DNA of 64,000 nucleotides from Chrysomallon squamiferum (taxonomy: Eukaryota; Mollusca; Gastropoda; Neomphalida; Peltospiridae): assembly GCA_012295275.1 (NCBI GenBank), contig CM022670.1, positions 4,875,764-4,939,763 on the forward strand. Direction: 5' to 3'. Position 1 is the stretch's first letter; every line of letters begins with the position of its first letter. Positions 35,688 through 49,044 of the stretch are shown here, piece after piece. Below the pieces are notes generated by a model. That model searched no databases and was not told where the DNA came from. It saw only the letters and a list, made by a program, of their open reading frames with translations. Made by a program: the position numbers and the translations under genes.

Positions 35688-37492
35688 CTTTAGTTCGAAT
35701 CTCAAATAATTTTATTTATTTTTCTATCATAAAAGGAATAATAAATGTTGTAACAGAATCGTCGTTTATTCTTAAAAGAAGTCCAATGTTGCGCTTGGTT
35801 TACAATAGACTGGTCGCAAGTTAGTCTAAAATAAAGTAAAAATCGAACCAATTTTTATAAACACAGATAAGAAAACAATGCTTTTAATGAAACAACAGTT
35901 CTTTATTATTATTATTATTATCATTTTTTATTATTTTTATCATGAATAAAAGCGTGTAAATTCATTATTACTTATTTCAAAAATAATATTTAGTTAGCGT
36001 AGATACTACATACCTAAAGTACAAACATGATTGCACTAAATAAAATTTAACTTTATAAAAATAATAAACCGCAAGATTATCAAATAAAGCTATAATTCAT
36101 TTACAGTCAGCATTTTGTCAACAACAATAATTTTAATAAAACATGCAAGATAAGCAAATTTATAACTGAGTGTAGAGTATTTAAATTTGCATATAAAGGT
36201 ATCTTGTTAACAATAAAATTTAAATAATATATTTTTAGAAACTAGTATGTTGTCGAATCCCCCGTATGACATCATTCCACGTCGAAACAGTGCTTGTGAC
36301 ATTTTATGTGAGTGACCAACTACCTTTGACTGAGAGCTTCATAATATGTGAAATGACTTTTTAAAAGATGCTTTTAATTTAGGAATTATTGCATGTCTGT
36401 TGAGTATTTGATGTAAATGAATGGACCTAAGCATTCAATGGATGATTTAGCAAGTGTTGGTTGTCAACAAAATATACTGATTCTTTTAAGTTATTTCCGT
36501 CTTTGGACATTTGCTGTATATATAATTTTGTGAGTGTACATTGTATCAGTGTATCTTTGTTGCATGTACAAGTACGTATTAATCAGTGTTGAATAATACT
36601 CTGAAAATATAGTTAATTACAGTGTAAATTTTAATTTCGGATAGAGTATATTGAACTGTTTCCGAAGTCATCACATTTTAAAGACTTTAGCAAAACTGCA
36701 AATGCGATTAATAATTATAAAAATGCAAAAAAAAAACCAAACATGAAAGCTGGTCGTAAAATTATTATTTTGTCTATATCATATATGCAAGAACTAGTAA
36801 ACAAGAAATAGTACGTATTATTAAAATTTTATCAAATGATAGATCATAGATGGTAGCATAGCAAGTAAACAGTTATAGCTTGAAGCTGAATGTTTCCTTT
36901 TCTTTAATAATTTTAATTGGTAAAATGTGTGTTTGATTTTAAACTGAACAAGATGCTTCTTCGTCTGGAAGGCTATTTTTTAATTTAATTTAATTTCGTA
37001 TGTATGTATAGAGAGCACATGGTTTGATCCTTGGGCTTTTTATTATTATTTTAACTATCAGCAAGAACTGTTATATATCCAGTAATCAAGAAAGAAGGCA
37101 CTGGCTGTTATTGTGTTAATAACCTGTGTATTTACATTTAGCAGGGACTGGAATGAGTAATAGCTCTTTCAGCTATTAAGAACCATAAAATTTGCAAGAT
37201 ATTATGTTTATGTATTTTAGTATTGAACTACAGTTAGTTTCTTGTGTAACTAAAATCAGAATGTGGTTTTTTTTTCGTTAGGATTAAAATATGTGATTAA
37301 AGGACATGTTTACAGATAATAAAAATAGTTTTAAGCATTACTGAAGCATAAATTAGAAAATTATTTTAATCAGTTTTTGAAAATGAAAACTATGAGGTAA
37401 AAATAGAGTAATCTATATATTAAAACATTAAAACGTGTTTCTTTTTGTGAATTTTATTATTTATATTTTGTGCATTCAGGATATAATAAATA
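35688..37492. promoter_or_regulatory. Shared upstream region of TIMM10B and arfaptin
   Basis: 1.8 kb between the two divergent start codons. The arfaptin ATG exon begins at an acceptor (tgcattcag, ends 37479), so a non-coding 5' exon must lie upstream. The less A+T-rich stretch at about 36250-36310, ending in a GTGAGT donor-like site, is a candidate. No core promoter can be assigned with confidence. Confidence 0.4.
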
Positions 37493-40400
37493 ATGAATCC
37501 TGAAGGTCAAGGGGCAGTTACCAATGGAACACCTGCAGATGATGACACATTTGAGAGGGATTTGAGAGAGATGCTGGATGATGGTCCAAACCTCGGTGAT
37601 GCCAGTTCCAACGTCCAGAGTGGTGTCCCCATCAGGATGGCCAGTTCATACACTGAAGGCACAACTACAGCTTATGGAACATCCAGTCCTGGAAGTGGTC
37701 TGTCCCAAGCACGACTAACCCGTTCATATACAATGCCTCCTGGTCTGTCACTATTTCTGTCCTACTGGCACTTAACAACACCATCTATCTCCTTCATAAA
37801 AAAAAACACCCCACACCACTCTTTACATCATGAAATATGATTTATTATACCAATTATTATTCACCTGTTTTCTTTTATACTGCTAAAATGCAATATAAAC
37901 TATTCTTGATAACTGTATCTGTTACTATAATTCATTTATATCATTTACAGTTGTTTCATTGGGTAAAATGATATGCAAGTTTATTTAACAAAGTAGCTTT
38001 TAAGCATTTATGATAAGCTGAATTTTTAAATAATTAAGAATGATTGTTTTATTGCTTTATATTTATATTAAATTAACTTTTTCCATATTTTATTATATTA
38101 ATAGAATTTATACCTCTTTGTAAATATATTTTGAAAATAATGTTTCTTTTTACTTTTCTGTTAATTTCAGACAAGAGATAAGTGGGTGCAAAATTTAATC
38201 CATTATAAACTTCTTTTAACAAAAATTCAATGAATTTTAGCTATTTACTTTAGTTATAGTTTTTACATATTTGTTATACAATCACATAGATAGATACTAG
38301 TAATTTCATTGAGAAAAAATCTTTACTGAAGAGTATATATTTATTATAAATCAGAAATTCACATATTTTAAGAAATGATTTGATACTAAATACAAGTACA
38401 TAATAATGTACATGTATTATGATTCCATTTTAATCAGTAATGATAATGAATAATTAAATATTTACAATTTTAATCTTTCAAGATTATTTATATACTGTGT
38501 TTAATAATTTAAACATTTTTCATTAACAGCAAGTATTTTAGCCAAATGTATTTTTTTTAAATTCTTTCTTTTGCTTATTAATCTTTTTATGAAAAATGTT
38601 TATTAAATTAGTTAATTTACAGATTTTATAAAAATAAGAATGTGATAAAGAATGTTTGGTCAGAAGATTTTCATTAAACCTAATTTCCAAAATTCTAGTA
38701 ATAATTTTGGTAAAGTTCATTTCTGTAATGGGTGTCATCATCAAAGATATTATCTCTTGAAGCAAATACAAATGTCATAATATTATTGAAAAGTTATCAA
38801 TAAGTGCATATCACTGAAGCCAACGTTGCTATTTAATATTTTTTTTTTTTTTCCCAGCCACTAGCAATGTGCCATTATCCGGTCCACAAAGTAATGGTGA
38901 TTTTGTTCCTAAGTCAATCACTCAGGCAGCTTCGAAAATTGAGACCATCAAGGAATGGAGCATTAACACATTCAAATGTACAAAACAGTTTATTTCCGAA
39001 CGCCTGGGTAAAGGTTCTAAGACTGTTGACCTTGAACTTGAAGCTCAGATAGAGGTGCTGCGAGACACACAGCGGAGATATTCCCAAGTACTCCGTTTAG
39101 CTCGCGCTCTGACGAATCATTTCTATTATGTTGTTCAAACCCAAAAAGGACTGGGTGAAACTTTCTCTGATTTAGCACAGAAATCTCCTGAACTGCAAGA
39201 GGAATTCACCTACAACAGTGAAACGCAAAGATCACTTGTGAAAAATGGAGAAACCTTGCTGGGTATGTATATTTTAATCTGTGATTACTTTTATTTCATA
39301 ATAATTACACAACAGCGTATTTGATTTAAATATGTTAAAACCTGAAATCAGCGTGTTTGATATGAAGTAGGCAGTCTCTAAAATAGAATTTATATATTAA
39401 ATTTCTGTTTTACGATTTGAAAATTATTTTTGAAAAACTATAATTATTATTTTAAATCAATAATTTGTCTTTATAATGGATGTAAAACTTTGTTAAACTT
39501 AAAGGACAAAATGATATCTGACTACTCATCAAGTTTTATACTGAAAAACATGCAAGAATTTAACTGTTTCATTGGTACATACAATGGCTTTTAAAATGAA
39601 GCAAGGAAAGAATTAATAATAGTTTTAAATGTCATTGTGATTGATTTATATTTAGTCATCTTCACACAGACATAAATTAGTTTTTCTTGTTGTTGATAAA
39701 CTGTGTTATTGTTTTTGACAGGTGCTTTGAATTTTTTCACATCATCTGTAAACACTCTTTGCAACAAAACCATGGAGGACACACTAACGACTGTCAAACA
39801 GTATGAGATGGCCAGGTATAAAAATTACTACAAAACACCAAAACTCCAAAGAAAATTATTCAATAGAATTAGTAGTTATAGTTGAATCACATATTTGCAG
39901 TTACTATTTAAAAGTTCATCAAAATATTTACTAAAATTGTCAGTAAATCTATTGAAAAGTTATTATTAGCTTATCAGTGTATGCATTATTATGACAAATT
40001 ATCTTTTTGTTAATTAAATTGTAATAAAATGCAGATTCTTTTTGAATTGTAGGTCCATGCCTCTTCAGTGTATATGCAACTCAGTGTTACTATTTGATTG
40101 AAATTTAAAAAAAATATAAAACAACATTTCTCATATTTTTTAAAAATGATAGTAAACACATTTTACAAATAAATGATCTTTAAATATTAAGAATTTCCTG
40201 ATATTAATTGTTCTTTTTCTGTTCATATGTTAGGTTGGAGTACGATGCCTACCGTGCTGATTTAGAAAACCTAAACCTTAACAGTCCCAAGGATTCTGCT
40301 GCTCTTGGCAGACTGGATGCAGCCAAAAAGAAATTTGAAGAGCATAAAATTAAATTTGAGAGACTAAGATCAGATGTGGCTGTCAAATTGAAATTTTTAG

Positions 40401-40863
40401 AAGAAAACAAGGTATATTATTCATCAGATTTATTAATTTATTTGTTTTTTGCATCATTGAGACAATTTGTAAGTTAATTTTAAAAACAGAAAAGTAATTT
40501 GATACAAAAAAGAAAAAAAATATTCTATTAATTATAATATATCAAATGTTTTTAACTAATAAACTTTGGAATTTCTATTTTCAGTTTAGTTAACATGTAT
40601 TAATATTAAAAAAAAATCGTCTTGAGTATTAAAAACTAATGTGGCTAGATAAAAAATTAATTCAAAAAAAAAAAAAAATTACTTTGTTAATTCATACTTT
40701 CTGTTTGTAGGTTAAAGTAATGCATAAACAACTTCTGCTGTTCCACAATGCCATCTCAGCTTACTTCTCTGGTAACGAGACCATGCTAGACACCACACTC
40801 AAGCAGTTCAATATCTCTCTGAAGAGACCCAATTCTGATAAACCATCATGGATCGAGCAGTGA
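37493..40863 (+). CDS. ARFIP2: Arfaptin, BAR-domain protein (5 coding exons)
   Basis: Exons 37493-37742, 38858-39262, 39722-39815, 40234-40411 and 40711-40863 join in frame to 359 residues ending KPSWIEQ and TGA. Residues 1-100 are low-complexity. Residues about 103-128 ([15 protein letters not shown]) form the amphipathic helix that precedes the arfaptin-homology BAR domain. That domain fills about 128-345, with [47 protein letters not shown] and [12 protein letters not shown]. Arfaptins bind GTP-loaded ARL1, ARF and RAC1 and curve trans-Golgi membranes. Human ARFIP2 is 341 residues. ARFIP1 versus ARFIP2 cannot be separated firmly; an invertebrate single arfaptin is likely. The first donor (G/GTCTGT) is weak but gives the right frame. 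AATAAA at 40992-40997 is a likely poly(A) signal. Confidence 0.9.
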
Positions 40864-42471
40864 AATCCTTCACTTCAGTACATCTGTGATTTCTTGATAT
40901 TCATGAATCACCCATTTGTAACACATTAATAGCATGACTGAATTTTTTTTTATATGTAAAAAAAATCATGTTGAGAGCAGAATATAAGCAAAATAAATGC
41001 AGATCAATTATTACCAACTGAGTTTTATTGAAACCTGAAGTCAGGTAACAGATTATTCTTAGTTTGTGTAGAGATTAACTAGTCAGATGAACTACTGATG
41101 GGTTTTTAAAAACCTCTTCTATAAATATTCTTAATCCACTTTAGAATATTTAAATTCTGAAGTGAAAAAAAAAAATTAAATAATAATAATAATAACTGTA
41201 AAAATTATGTCGGAGGTAAGTTTATATTTAATGAATAACTAAAATCATTGATTGTTCCAAAATTTAAGAGCTGAATAAAACAAAACAAATTGTAATAATC
41301 ATTTGGAGCTGGATAAAGCCAAAAATTAATAAAATAACATTGGTTTTGCAGTAATAGCATCCAGACTAAATATGAGTAAATGATAATAATCATAATAGGT
41401 AGATTTTTGGGGGGTAATATTGTTAGTAATTATGGCACATAATTAGGAGATTACAGTAGTTGCTATTAAGGAAAAAGCACATAGTTTAGAAATTGGATCA
41501 ACACGGGCTTTTGACTATTTAATAGGGGCATTAATAGACAATATCACAATATAAAAATTTAAAACAACTGAACAATTGAACACTTACATGAAATTGGAAT
41601 ATTACAGGCAAGTTTTTCTGTTTGTGTATTTTTTTAATTGAGATTTTAAAAGACATGAAACTAATTTAGCAATTAGTAATCTGTTCCACTGAAGCACCTA
41701 AAATGAAAAAAAGGTGTTTAATGTAACTGACAGATAATTCAAATGACACTCCTAATGGAATTTGTTCCCAGGTGATTTCATATAATCCCCTGTGATGATT
41801 TTTATATCTTTAATTGTAAATAAATTTAAACTGCAGAAATTGCCTCATGAAAAATACTGTGTTGCATAATTAATAATTCAGCAATTGAATTAAATTGTGA
41901 AGACCTTTTTTTTAAAATTATTATTATTTACATTTTAGATGGAAATTTAATTTTATGAACATTCATGGATGTGCCATTTGTGTTGTGTGGTTATTTCTTT
42001 GATAGTTATTGACTGGACTTTATTTTATTAGGTGACTCACTGAGGTTAATGTAGATAAATATTTGTTTACTTTGAATTAGTAATTCAAATATGATTTTAT
42101 TGCTTGTACAAGAAGAAAATATTCACGAAGGCATTTTTTTTACCATTATTGAAAGTCATACTTTTAGTCATCTGCAAAATATGAAAACCACTAATAATAA
42201 ATTGTATTTGGTATCATTACTCAAAATATTATGTACTTTTTTTGTTCATGACAATGTAATGACATATGAAGGAATCTGATGAAAAAATTATTTTGTGAAG
42301 TTGAATGTGCTTTCTTATGTCACATAAAACTCCTTTTCATTTTGCATTAACACAGACTAATCTTCAATTACTATAGAAAACATGCTTTCACCCATTCCTT
42401 GTACAGCAGAACTTGAACCTGCCTTTATTGACCCTTTCACTATGTCTGATGAAGTCAAATTCTTTCAGATT

Positions 42472-42503
<32 letters not shown>

Positions 42504-45500
42504 GTTGTTATACTTACAAGTATACAATATATCGAATCACATTTTAGCTTTCTTTCCCAATCTTGACTATTATGTTTTACTCACAAGACCTTAAAAACCA
42601 TATATCTTGTCTAATGCTGTTGTTAACATGCTTTTGTAAACTTTCTGATATTTGTTTCTTTCTTTTATACATCTTAATATATTAATATATTTTTTATTTC
42701 ATTTTAAAAGTCTTTTGATAGTAAGTGTTATAAATGTATATCATAATAAGTCTTGAATGCCTGTATTTATATGTGACTGTTGTTTAGGTGTTATGTTCTG
42801 TTTTGATTCTGATATTTGTTATGGTTGTTGTTTCCATGTTCCACGATACCTAGATAAATAGATACAGAAAACATGACTTCTAGCTAATTTAAAACCAAAT
42901 GTTATGGTCAGGTTGTTTAGTATTAACACTGATAGTTAATTAGGGGTTAACCATAACCCTACATCATTTGTCTGCTGCTATAACTAATATATGTTTATAA
43001 ATAAATTCTGTCACTGTATTTATTGCATTCGAAATAATATTTAAATATTTCCGTGTTTTACAAAAAGAAATGGTACATAACTAAAACTAATTTAATCATT
43101 AACAAAGAACATACTTATGAAGAGTGTTGTTTGCCCTTGCTGAAAAATTAATTTTTTAAATGTTTTGTAATTTTGTTTATGTAATGTTTTAATATTTTCC
43201 ATAGTTATTACAATTTAATTTTATATTAATGCATTCATTTTAATGTTAGTGAACAACTAGAATAAACTACCCTGTTTGTATGTACAGTATATATCTATAC
43301 ATCGATATGAATTTATTCTTCAAATGTTTTTAGTGAATTGAATACTTGCAAGGGATTTATTTTTAAATGGTAAACTTTGGCATTTGCTCTAAAGTCAATT
43401 ATTTTGTGAATCAATCTTCTTGTTTCTGCATAGATAATTGTAAATATATTTCAGTGAATACACAGGAAATCATGGTATCCATAAATGTTATTTTTAAGAA
43501 ATTGTCTTAGATTTTGTGTACAGTTAATTTGTCAACTAAATACAATTTTTATAGTATCATGTGAAATATTATTTATTTTCCAATACATTAATGAAATAAA
43601 ATCTAGAAATTATACTTCTACTTGTGTGAAAAACAGAGAAATGTATGCTTTTTATCAAGTTTCTTTAATACTTTTCCCTATAGACCATTAATTAAATATG
43701 TATATCGGTTGTCGTTTTTTACCGTAATTATTTGGTCATTAGTTTAATAATCCAAGAAATGCATTAAAACATAACTGATTATGTGGAAGTATTATGCATG
43801 TTTCAAAAGAAACAGAATATATGTCATAATAGTCTTTTTAAAATTAATGATAACATGAAAGACAATTATTTATAATATAAAAACTTTGTTAATAATAAAT
43901 TAAAATAAAGGATTTTACTTAGAAGAATAATCATGCTTCAATAAACCCAAATTTGGTATGTGTTGTGATAATTTGTAAAATCATTAAGATTTAATGACTT
44001 GAGAGTATTAATATGAAAGTTTATTTTCAATGTATTTAATATGGGATATTTTTTCTTTCAAATCAGTATTATTTTTGTTTGTATTGTGTTTAATATATAT
44101 ATTTTTGGGGAAAGAGTGGAACTTTAATAACAATTGATACTCTTCTCTTTTTGTAAAATTATTATTTTTATTTCTTTGAACTTTGCATTATGTAAATGTC
44201 ATCAATTCTTAATAAAGCCTTATTAAATTTTATATATATGACATCATAAGTGTAAAAAAATGGGGTTATTATTTTGTAAATACTCTTTTCTTTGATCTCA
44301 AATAATTATAATCTGCCTTGGTAATTTTACATCTTTATAGATCTCATTCCCACCTAAGTGAAAACCAAAAAAACCACATTCATAAAAAAATGTTCAGGGA
44401 AACATTTATAATGAATTTCCACATTAAACATAATTGCAGTTTTCGTAGCTAATGAAAATGGACACACCATTGTGTGGGTTTAATATTAATAACAAAAAAA
44501 ATCCTTTGCAGGTTATTTTCTATCCTTGGATAGGTAGATGATGAAGAAAATGATCTAAATTGCAGAAATATTAACAAAAATATTTCATCAAGATATCAAA
44601 AGAAAATTTGGTTACTGAATTACCAGTAGTCAAAAAAAAGAAAGTTTTAAAAGATGTTGAAAACAAGATGCAGCTGACTTGCTTATATTATTAAAATACA
44701 TGCATTTATGTACTTTATTGTTTATTAATTTAAGATTAACTAATTTGAGATTATTAATAATTATCTAAAACTTAAAGCCTTTTGCATTTACATTAAACAT
44801 TTTGGTTCATAAACTTTTGTTTGTCCAAGATGTACATGAGCATATTTCTTTATTATCAATGCAGGTCTAATTAGAATCATTGAAAAAATTATTTATAATT
44901 AATGGTAATTAGAAATCCATATTGTTTTGGTTTGTATAGATTTTTTATTTTTGTTGTATTTGTTTTGTTTGCATTAATTGTAAGCATTTTTTCTTACATT
45001 TTGTTTAGTGACTATCAGTGTAAATAAGATTTTAAAAAAGATGTCATTGGGATTTTCATGTACATTATATCCTGTTTTAAATCAAATTATTATTTTTCTT
45101 TTCCACTCCATTAATTATTTTTCACTTTCATGCCGGTAATGGGAACATGTATATATTAAACTGAAAATAATTTAACAAATTCATGTTACACTGCAGACCA
45201 GCAATCTGTGTGCTTTCTTAAATTTTAAGTGATGGTCAAGGGATTTCTACATGAAGTAATAGCTGTCAGTCATTTGTGTACATGTAGTTAGTTTATGCCA
45301 GCCATGACCTTTTGTATTTAATTTTATCTCTTCCCAAATCTATCACTTTATGCATTCTTTGTTATATATCTCAAACTTTTTAATTTTCATTTCAGCTGTT
45401 ACTATCACTTGCAATGAATTTCATTTTATGCATAATCTATAATTAAACAGTAAAACAAAACAAAAACTGAATTGTTGTTTAGTCTTTGATTTTCATTATT

Positions 45501-46401
45501 CAAAAATTCTGTGTATGGTCTTGTTCACATCTGAGAGAATTTGAAATGATTTCCCAGGTTTTTATTCTTTTCTGAAATTGTCGTACAATTTTAAAAAGAA
45601 TCCAAAAAATAGTTAGCTTTTTAATTTATTATAATTTTATTTTTTTTTTTATTATTATTATTATTATATTTTTAAATGTTAAAAATTTCTATCCAAACTG
45701 TTCAGCAGTAGAATGATGCTCCGATGAGCAGTGGGTTTCTGGATCAATGCTGCTCTTCAGATGCTTACCAATCACTGCTGTATAAAAGTAATGTTATACA
45801 TTTTTTTGGTAAGATAGAACTTATAAAAAAATCTCCTGCTGGTGATCCTAAGGTGTGAGGGAAGCAAGTTTCTAATAAAATTCCAAATGAAACATAACAG
45901 TTGAGTACTATTTTACAGAATTTCAGTATCATAGATCACCAATGATCACAAGATTAATTTGTCAATTTATTGGCGATATTTGCTAACAGCAGGAGAGACA
46001 ATAAAATGCTTTGATTACATTTAATGTTATGATTAGCAATTAAAGTGTATTTTATATTTCAGAAAATACATCAGGTATTTCATTATTTGTAATTTTTTTT
46101 TAATTTTTCAAAATATTAGTAACTCCAAACTTATTCAGACAAACAAAACTTCACAACTAAAAGTGAGAGACAAACTAAGTAAATTTACTGGTTAACAATT
46201 TCATTCTCAATAACAATTCCATATATTTGTTATTCAAACCTACTTTTAAATTGATTGTAAATATTTTTAAACAAAAATTCATTGCAAACACGACAAAATG
46301 AGGCAGTTTTTTCACACTTCCCTAAACTGCTGTATATATATATGTATATATATATATATACCTCTAAAACATACACCCACTGTCATATATACAAGTCTGT
46401 T
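40864..46401. other. 5.5-kb intergenic between convergent arfaptin and UQCC2
   Basis: A+T-rich sequence with short (ATT)n runs (about 42474-42505 and 45650-45665). It contains 3' UTR of both genes at its ends. I see no exon, element ends or RNA gene. Confidence 0.55.
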
Positions 46402-46729
46402 CTATCTCTGTTTTGCTAACTGTTGAAGGACTTCATTTGACATTGCCATTTTACACTGTTCATATGTAAGTCCTGCAGCACCTTTTTCTGAACTCCATGG
46501 ATATTTTTGTCTGTAGTAATCGGTGTTAAGTTTCTGAAGACATTCGTACATCCTATCGCATTCCACTGGGTCCACTTTTGAGGTTTCTCCTTGCTTGAAA
46601 GCTTCTGCAACCTTCTTTCTGATAACACTTCCCAAATCTCGTCCCACCTTACTGTCATCTAATGGCCATTGTTCACACAATTTAAGGAATTTTTTATATC
46701 TGGCTGCCGTCATTCTCTTGGTTTTAACT
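46402..46729 (-). CDS. UQCC2: Complex III assembly factor UQCC2 (single coding exon)
   Basis: From the ATG at 46711-46713 the frame encodes 103 residues (MTAARYKKFLKLCEQWPLD...VLQQLAKQR) ending TAG at 46402-46404. RYKKFLKLCEQWPLD, GRDLGSVIRKKVAEAF, CDRMYECLQKLNTDYY and the KYPW segment match UQCC2 (MNF1). That mitochondrial factor works with UQCC1 to stabilise newly made cytochrome b during complex III assembly. Human UQCC2 is 126 residues; here the C-terminus is shorter. The exon opens at a strong acceptor (46730-46732), leaving 16 bases in front of the ATG, so an upstream exon exists. TIMM8 lies 2 kb upstream on the same strand and its reading frame is compatible with splicing to this exon. 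The family call is good. Confidence 0.88.
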
Positions 46730-46958
46730 CTGAAAATAAAAATATAATAAAAACAAAAAACAAATATGAACACTAACCTATTTTTCATTCTTTTAATAAA
46801 ACCAAAGTTCTAATGTTTAAAAAAATAAAAGTAAGTTGATGTCAAAGATTCAGTTTAAGATGTCAGATTTTTTTATTTTAACAGTTAGAAAATAAAAATT
46901 AAATAGTGTACATTTAATGCTATTTTATGTTACTTTTTATTATAAAGTGAATGAGACT

Positions 46959-46979
46959 GGAATAATAATAATAATAATA

Positions 46980-47022
<43 letters not shown>

Positions 47023-47056
47023 GTAATAGTAATAGTAATAGTAATAGTAATAGTAA
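46959..47056. repeat. (AAT)n followed by (AGTAAT)n microsatellite
   Basis: An AAT run passes into six-base agtaat units. It lies between UQCC2 and TIMM8. Confidence 0.88.
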
Positions 47057-47531
47057 TTATAGTAATAATAATAATTAAAAAATCCAAAGGCATTTGGTCT
47101 AGAAAATTGATTTTAAGTCCTTATATTAATAAAGTTAAAAGTTGCAGATGCATTTTTAATATCTCTTTTGTTAAGTTAAACCTATATTTTTGAATGTTAA
47201 CCTTATTCCTTTTGCTATCAGACTGTATTAGTTTGACCAGCTAATTATTTTTTCATTTTTAAAAAAAGATTAAAATACACACATATTTGTCAGTCTGTTT
47301 TTTTTATTTATAATATTTTATAAATAGCAGCAACCTGTACTAATCACAAAATGCTGGTGCAAAGTATTTTGTAAACAGCAGGATGCCAACCATTACATTA
47401 CACATAAATAACATATCAATATCGCATTTTAATCATTTTCCCATAGAACCATTTAGTGTTATTTAACATTTCACTGGTTAAATACACATGCACACCTTCA
47501 TCATCTCAGTGTAAACAGTCAACCTATTATA

Positions 47532-48505
47532 CAGGGTGGCCCAGATGTAACCGAATCTGAATTGTTATGAAAAGTTACAGTTAAATGAAACAAATTTTAT
47601 TTCATATAGTTACAGCAAATGTTCAAAATGCAAACCATTATTTGTAATACAGTGATGACATCATTCAATGGTTGATTCAGTTACTTTTTTGCACATTTCC
47701 GGAGTAATATCTTTCCATGTGATTATGATGCTGTTTTAGATCATTGAGAGTTTGGTTTATCGGTGAACACCTTATTCTTGAGTACTCCCCAGAGAAAGAA
47801 GTCTAGAGGAGTGAGGTCTGGAGACCTTGCAGGCCATTCCACGGCACCACGGCGGCCTATCCATCTCCATTAAGAGCCTGGAGTTCCCGTGGACGATATG
47901 GGTGCAAGCCAGTATCCGACATGATGCGTTGTAAAGACGATCATGATATGCCGAGCTCTGCAGAAGCACGTCTCTGGGATTTGCAAGGGCTGTCGACGTA
48001 TGATGATGCTATTAATTCCTGGTTGGCAATTGTCCTCATTGTTCTTGGTGCACCAGGTTTAAACGCGTCGGCGACGTTGCCAGTTCGTTTGAATTTTTGT
48101 GCCAATTTGTAGATTGACGATTTTGATGGAGGTGGTGTATCAAACGATTCATTCCAATGATCAATAACATTTTTATAACTCCTCTCCGACAAATAATAAC
48201 TTTTAATAGCATGAATACGTTCTTCCAATTTTTAAGTGTGTCGTGTGTTGGCCATGTCTGTTAAATGAAAGAGGGCGACAAAATTGATAAAACGAAGACT
48301 ATCAAAGAAGAAGGTTTCCGTCCTTTCTTAAATAGGCTTTGCAACACTTTCAGTGGTGATGACGAAACCAGTTAACACAGCCATGCAAGTGAAGTCTCTT
48401 TACCAATTCTCCCTGATATCGATCACTTTGGTATTTCGTGAAGCAGACTTGAAATCAGTGATCATCAATTGAGCTTTCAGGTTCGGTTACATCTGGGCCA
48501 CCCTG
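47532..48505 (-). mobile_element. Internally deleted Tc1/mariner-superfamily transposon
   Basis: Both ends start cagggtggcccagatgtaac. The inverted repeats continue for about 28 bp with one mismatch and are flanked by TA (47530-47531, 48506-48507). On the minus strand the remnant transposase has an N-terminal helix-turn-helix part (about 48228-47941, ERIHAIKSYYLSERSYKNV, SSIYKLAQKFKRTGN). It then jumps from LHPYRPRELQAL straight to EWPARSPDLTPLDFFLWG near 47760-47860. The central catalytic part, including the first acidic residues, is missing. Stops are present. It is a dead, non-autonomous copy of 974 bp. Confidence 0.85.
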
Positions 48506-48717
48506 TATTCTACACAATTGTATTATAAATAAATACAATTACTGCAAAAAGTTAAAGATGCACATTCTGTCAGTGTCATTTAATACTAAATTATAAATAA
48601 AACATTTAGAGTTGGTTACTGATAAAAATAAGTGAACGACGTTGTCAAATTTATTTTAAGTCTATTAAAAGTAAGTGTGACAGATAATGAAAACTAAAGG
48701 CTCAAACCTAATGAACA

Positions 48718-49044
48718 TTATTTGAATTTGTTTTTTAAAATAATCATTATAATGATTCTAACAAAAATTAAAAATATGTTCCTACACATTGAATAATCCG
48801 AGGAATCATTTGCTGCTCTGGAAGCACCTAGTCTATTGACTACATAATTCGTCGTATCAATGAAACGTTCAACGCAATTGGTTAAGCAATGTTCTGTCCT
48901 TGAATCCAGTTTTTGTCCAGGTTTGTCCATACAAAGTTCCCAACACCGATCGGTCAAACCATGAACAAGCTGTTGAAATCGTTGTTTTTGAGTTTCTGCT
49001 TCAATAAATCGCTGCATATGTGGATCCTGTAACGCTTCTGACAT
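48718..49044 (-). CDS. TIMM8: Mitochondrial import chaperone TIM8
   Basis: From ATG 49042-49044 the frame encodes a small TIM with twin CX3C motifs (C34-X3-C38, C53-X3-C57). The segments [28 protein letters not shown] and [17 protein letters not shown] are diagnostic of TIM8. TIM8 pairs with TIM13 as a hexamer that carries precursors such as TIM23 across the intermembrane space. Coding after [16 protein letters not shown] turns hydrophobic and A+T-rich ([15 protein letters not shown]), which looks intronic. The true exon may therefore end at a GT near 48787 (phase 2), with the last residues on another exon, possibly the one that encodes UQCC2. If not spliced, the product is 108 residues. Paralogue A versus B is not meaningful here. 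Confidence 0.88.
   Translation of the reverse strand: MSEALQDPHMQRFIEAETQKQRFQQLVHGLTDRCWELCMDKPGQKLDSRTEHCLTNCVERFIDTTNYVVNRLGASRAANDSSDYSMCRNIFLIFVRIIIMIILKNKFK

Noticed and set aside
45690-45860. GC-richer patch with agcagtg/cactgct inverted pieces
   Set aside because: Arms are short and imperfect. No stable hairpin or RNA-gene signature could be supported.
47772-48112. Open frames on both strands inside the mariner-type element
   Set aside because: Shadows of, or frameshifted pieces of, the remnant transposase rather than separate genes.
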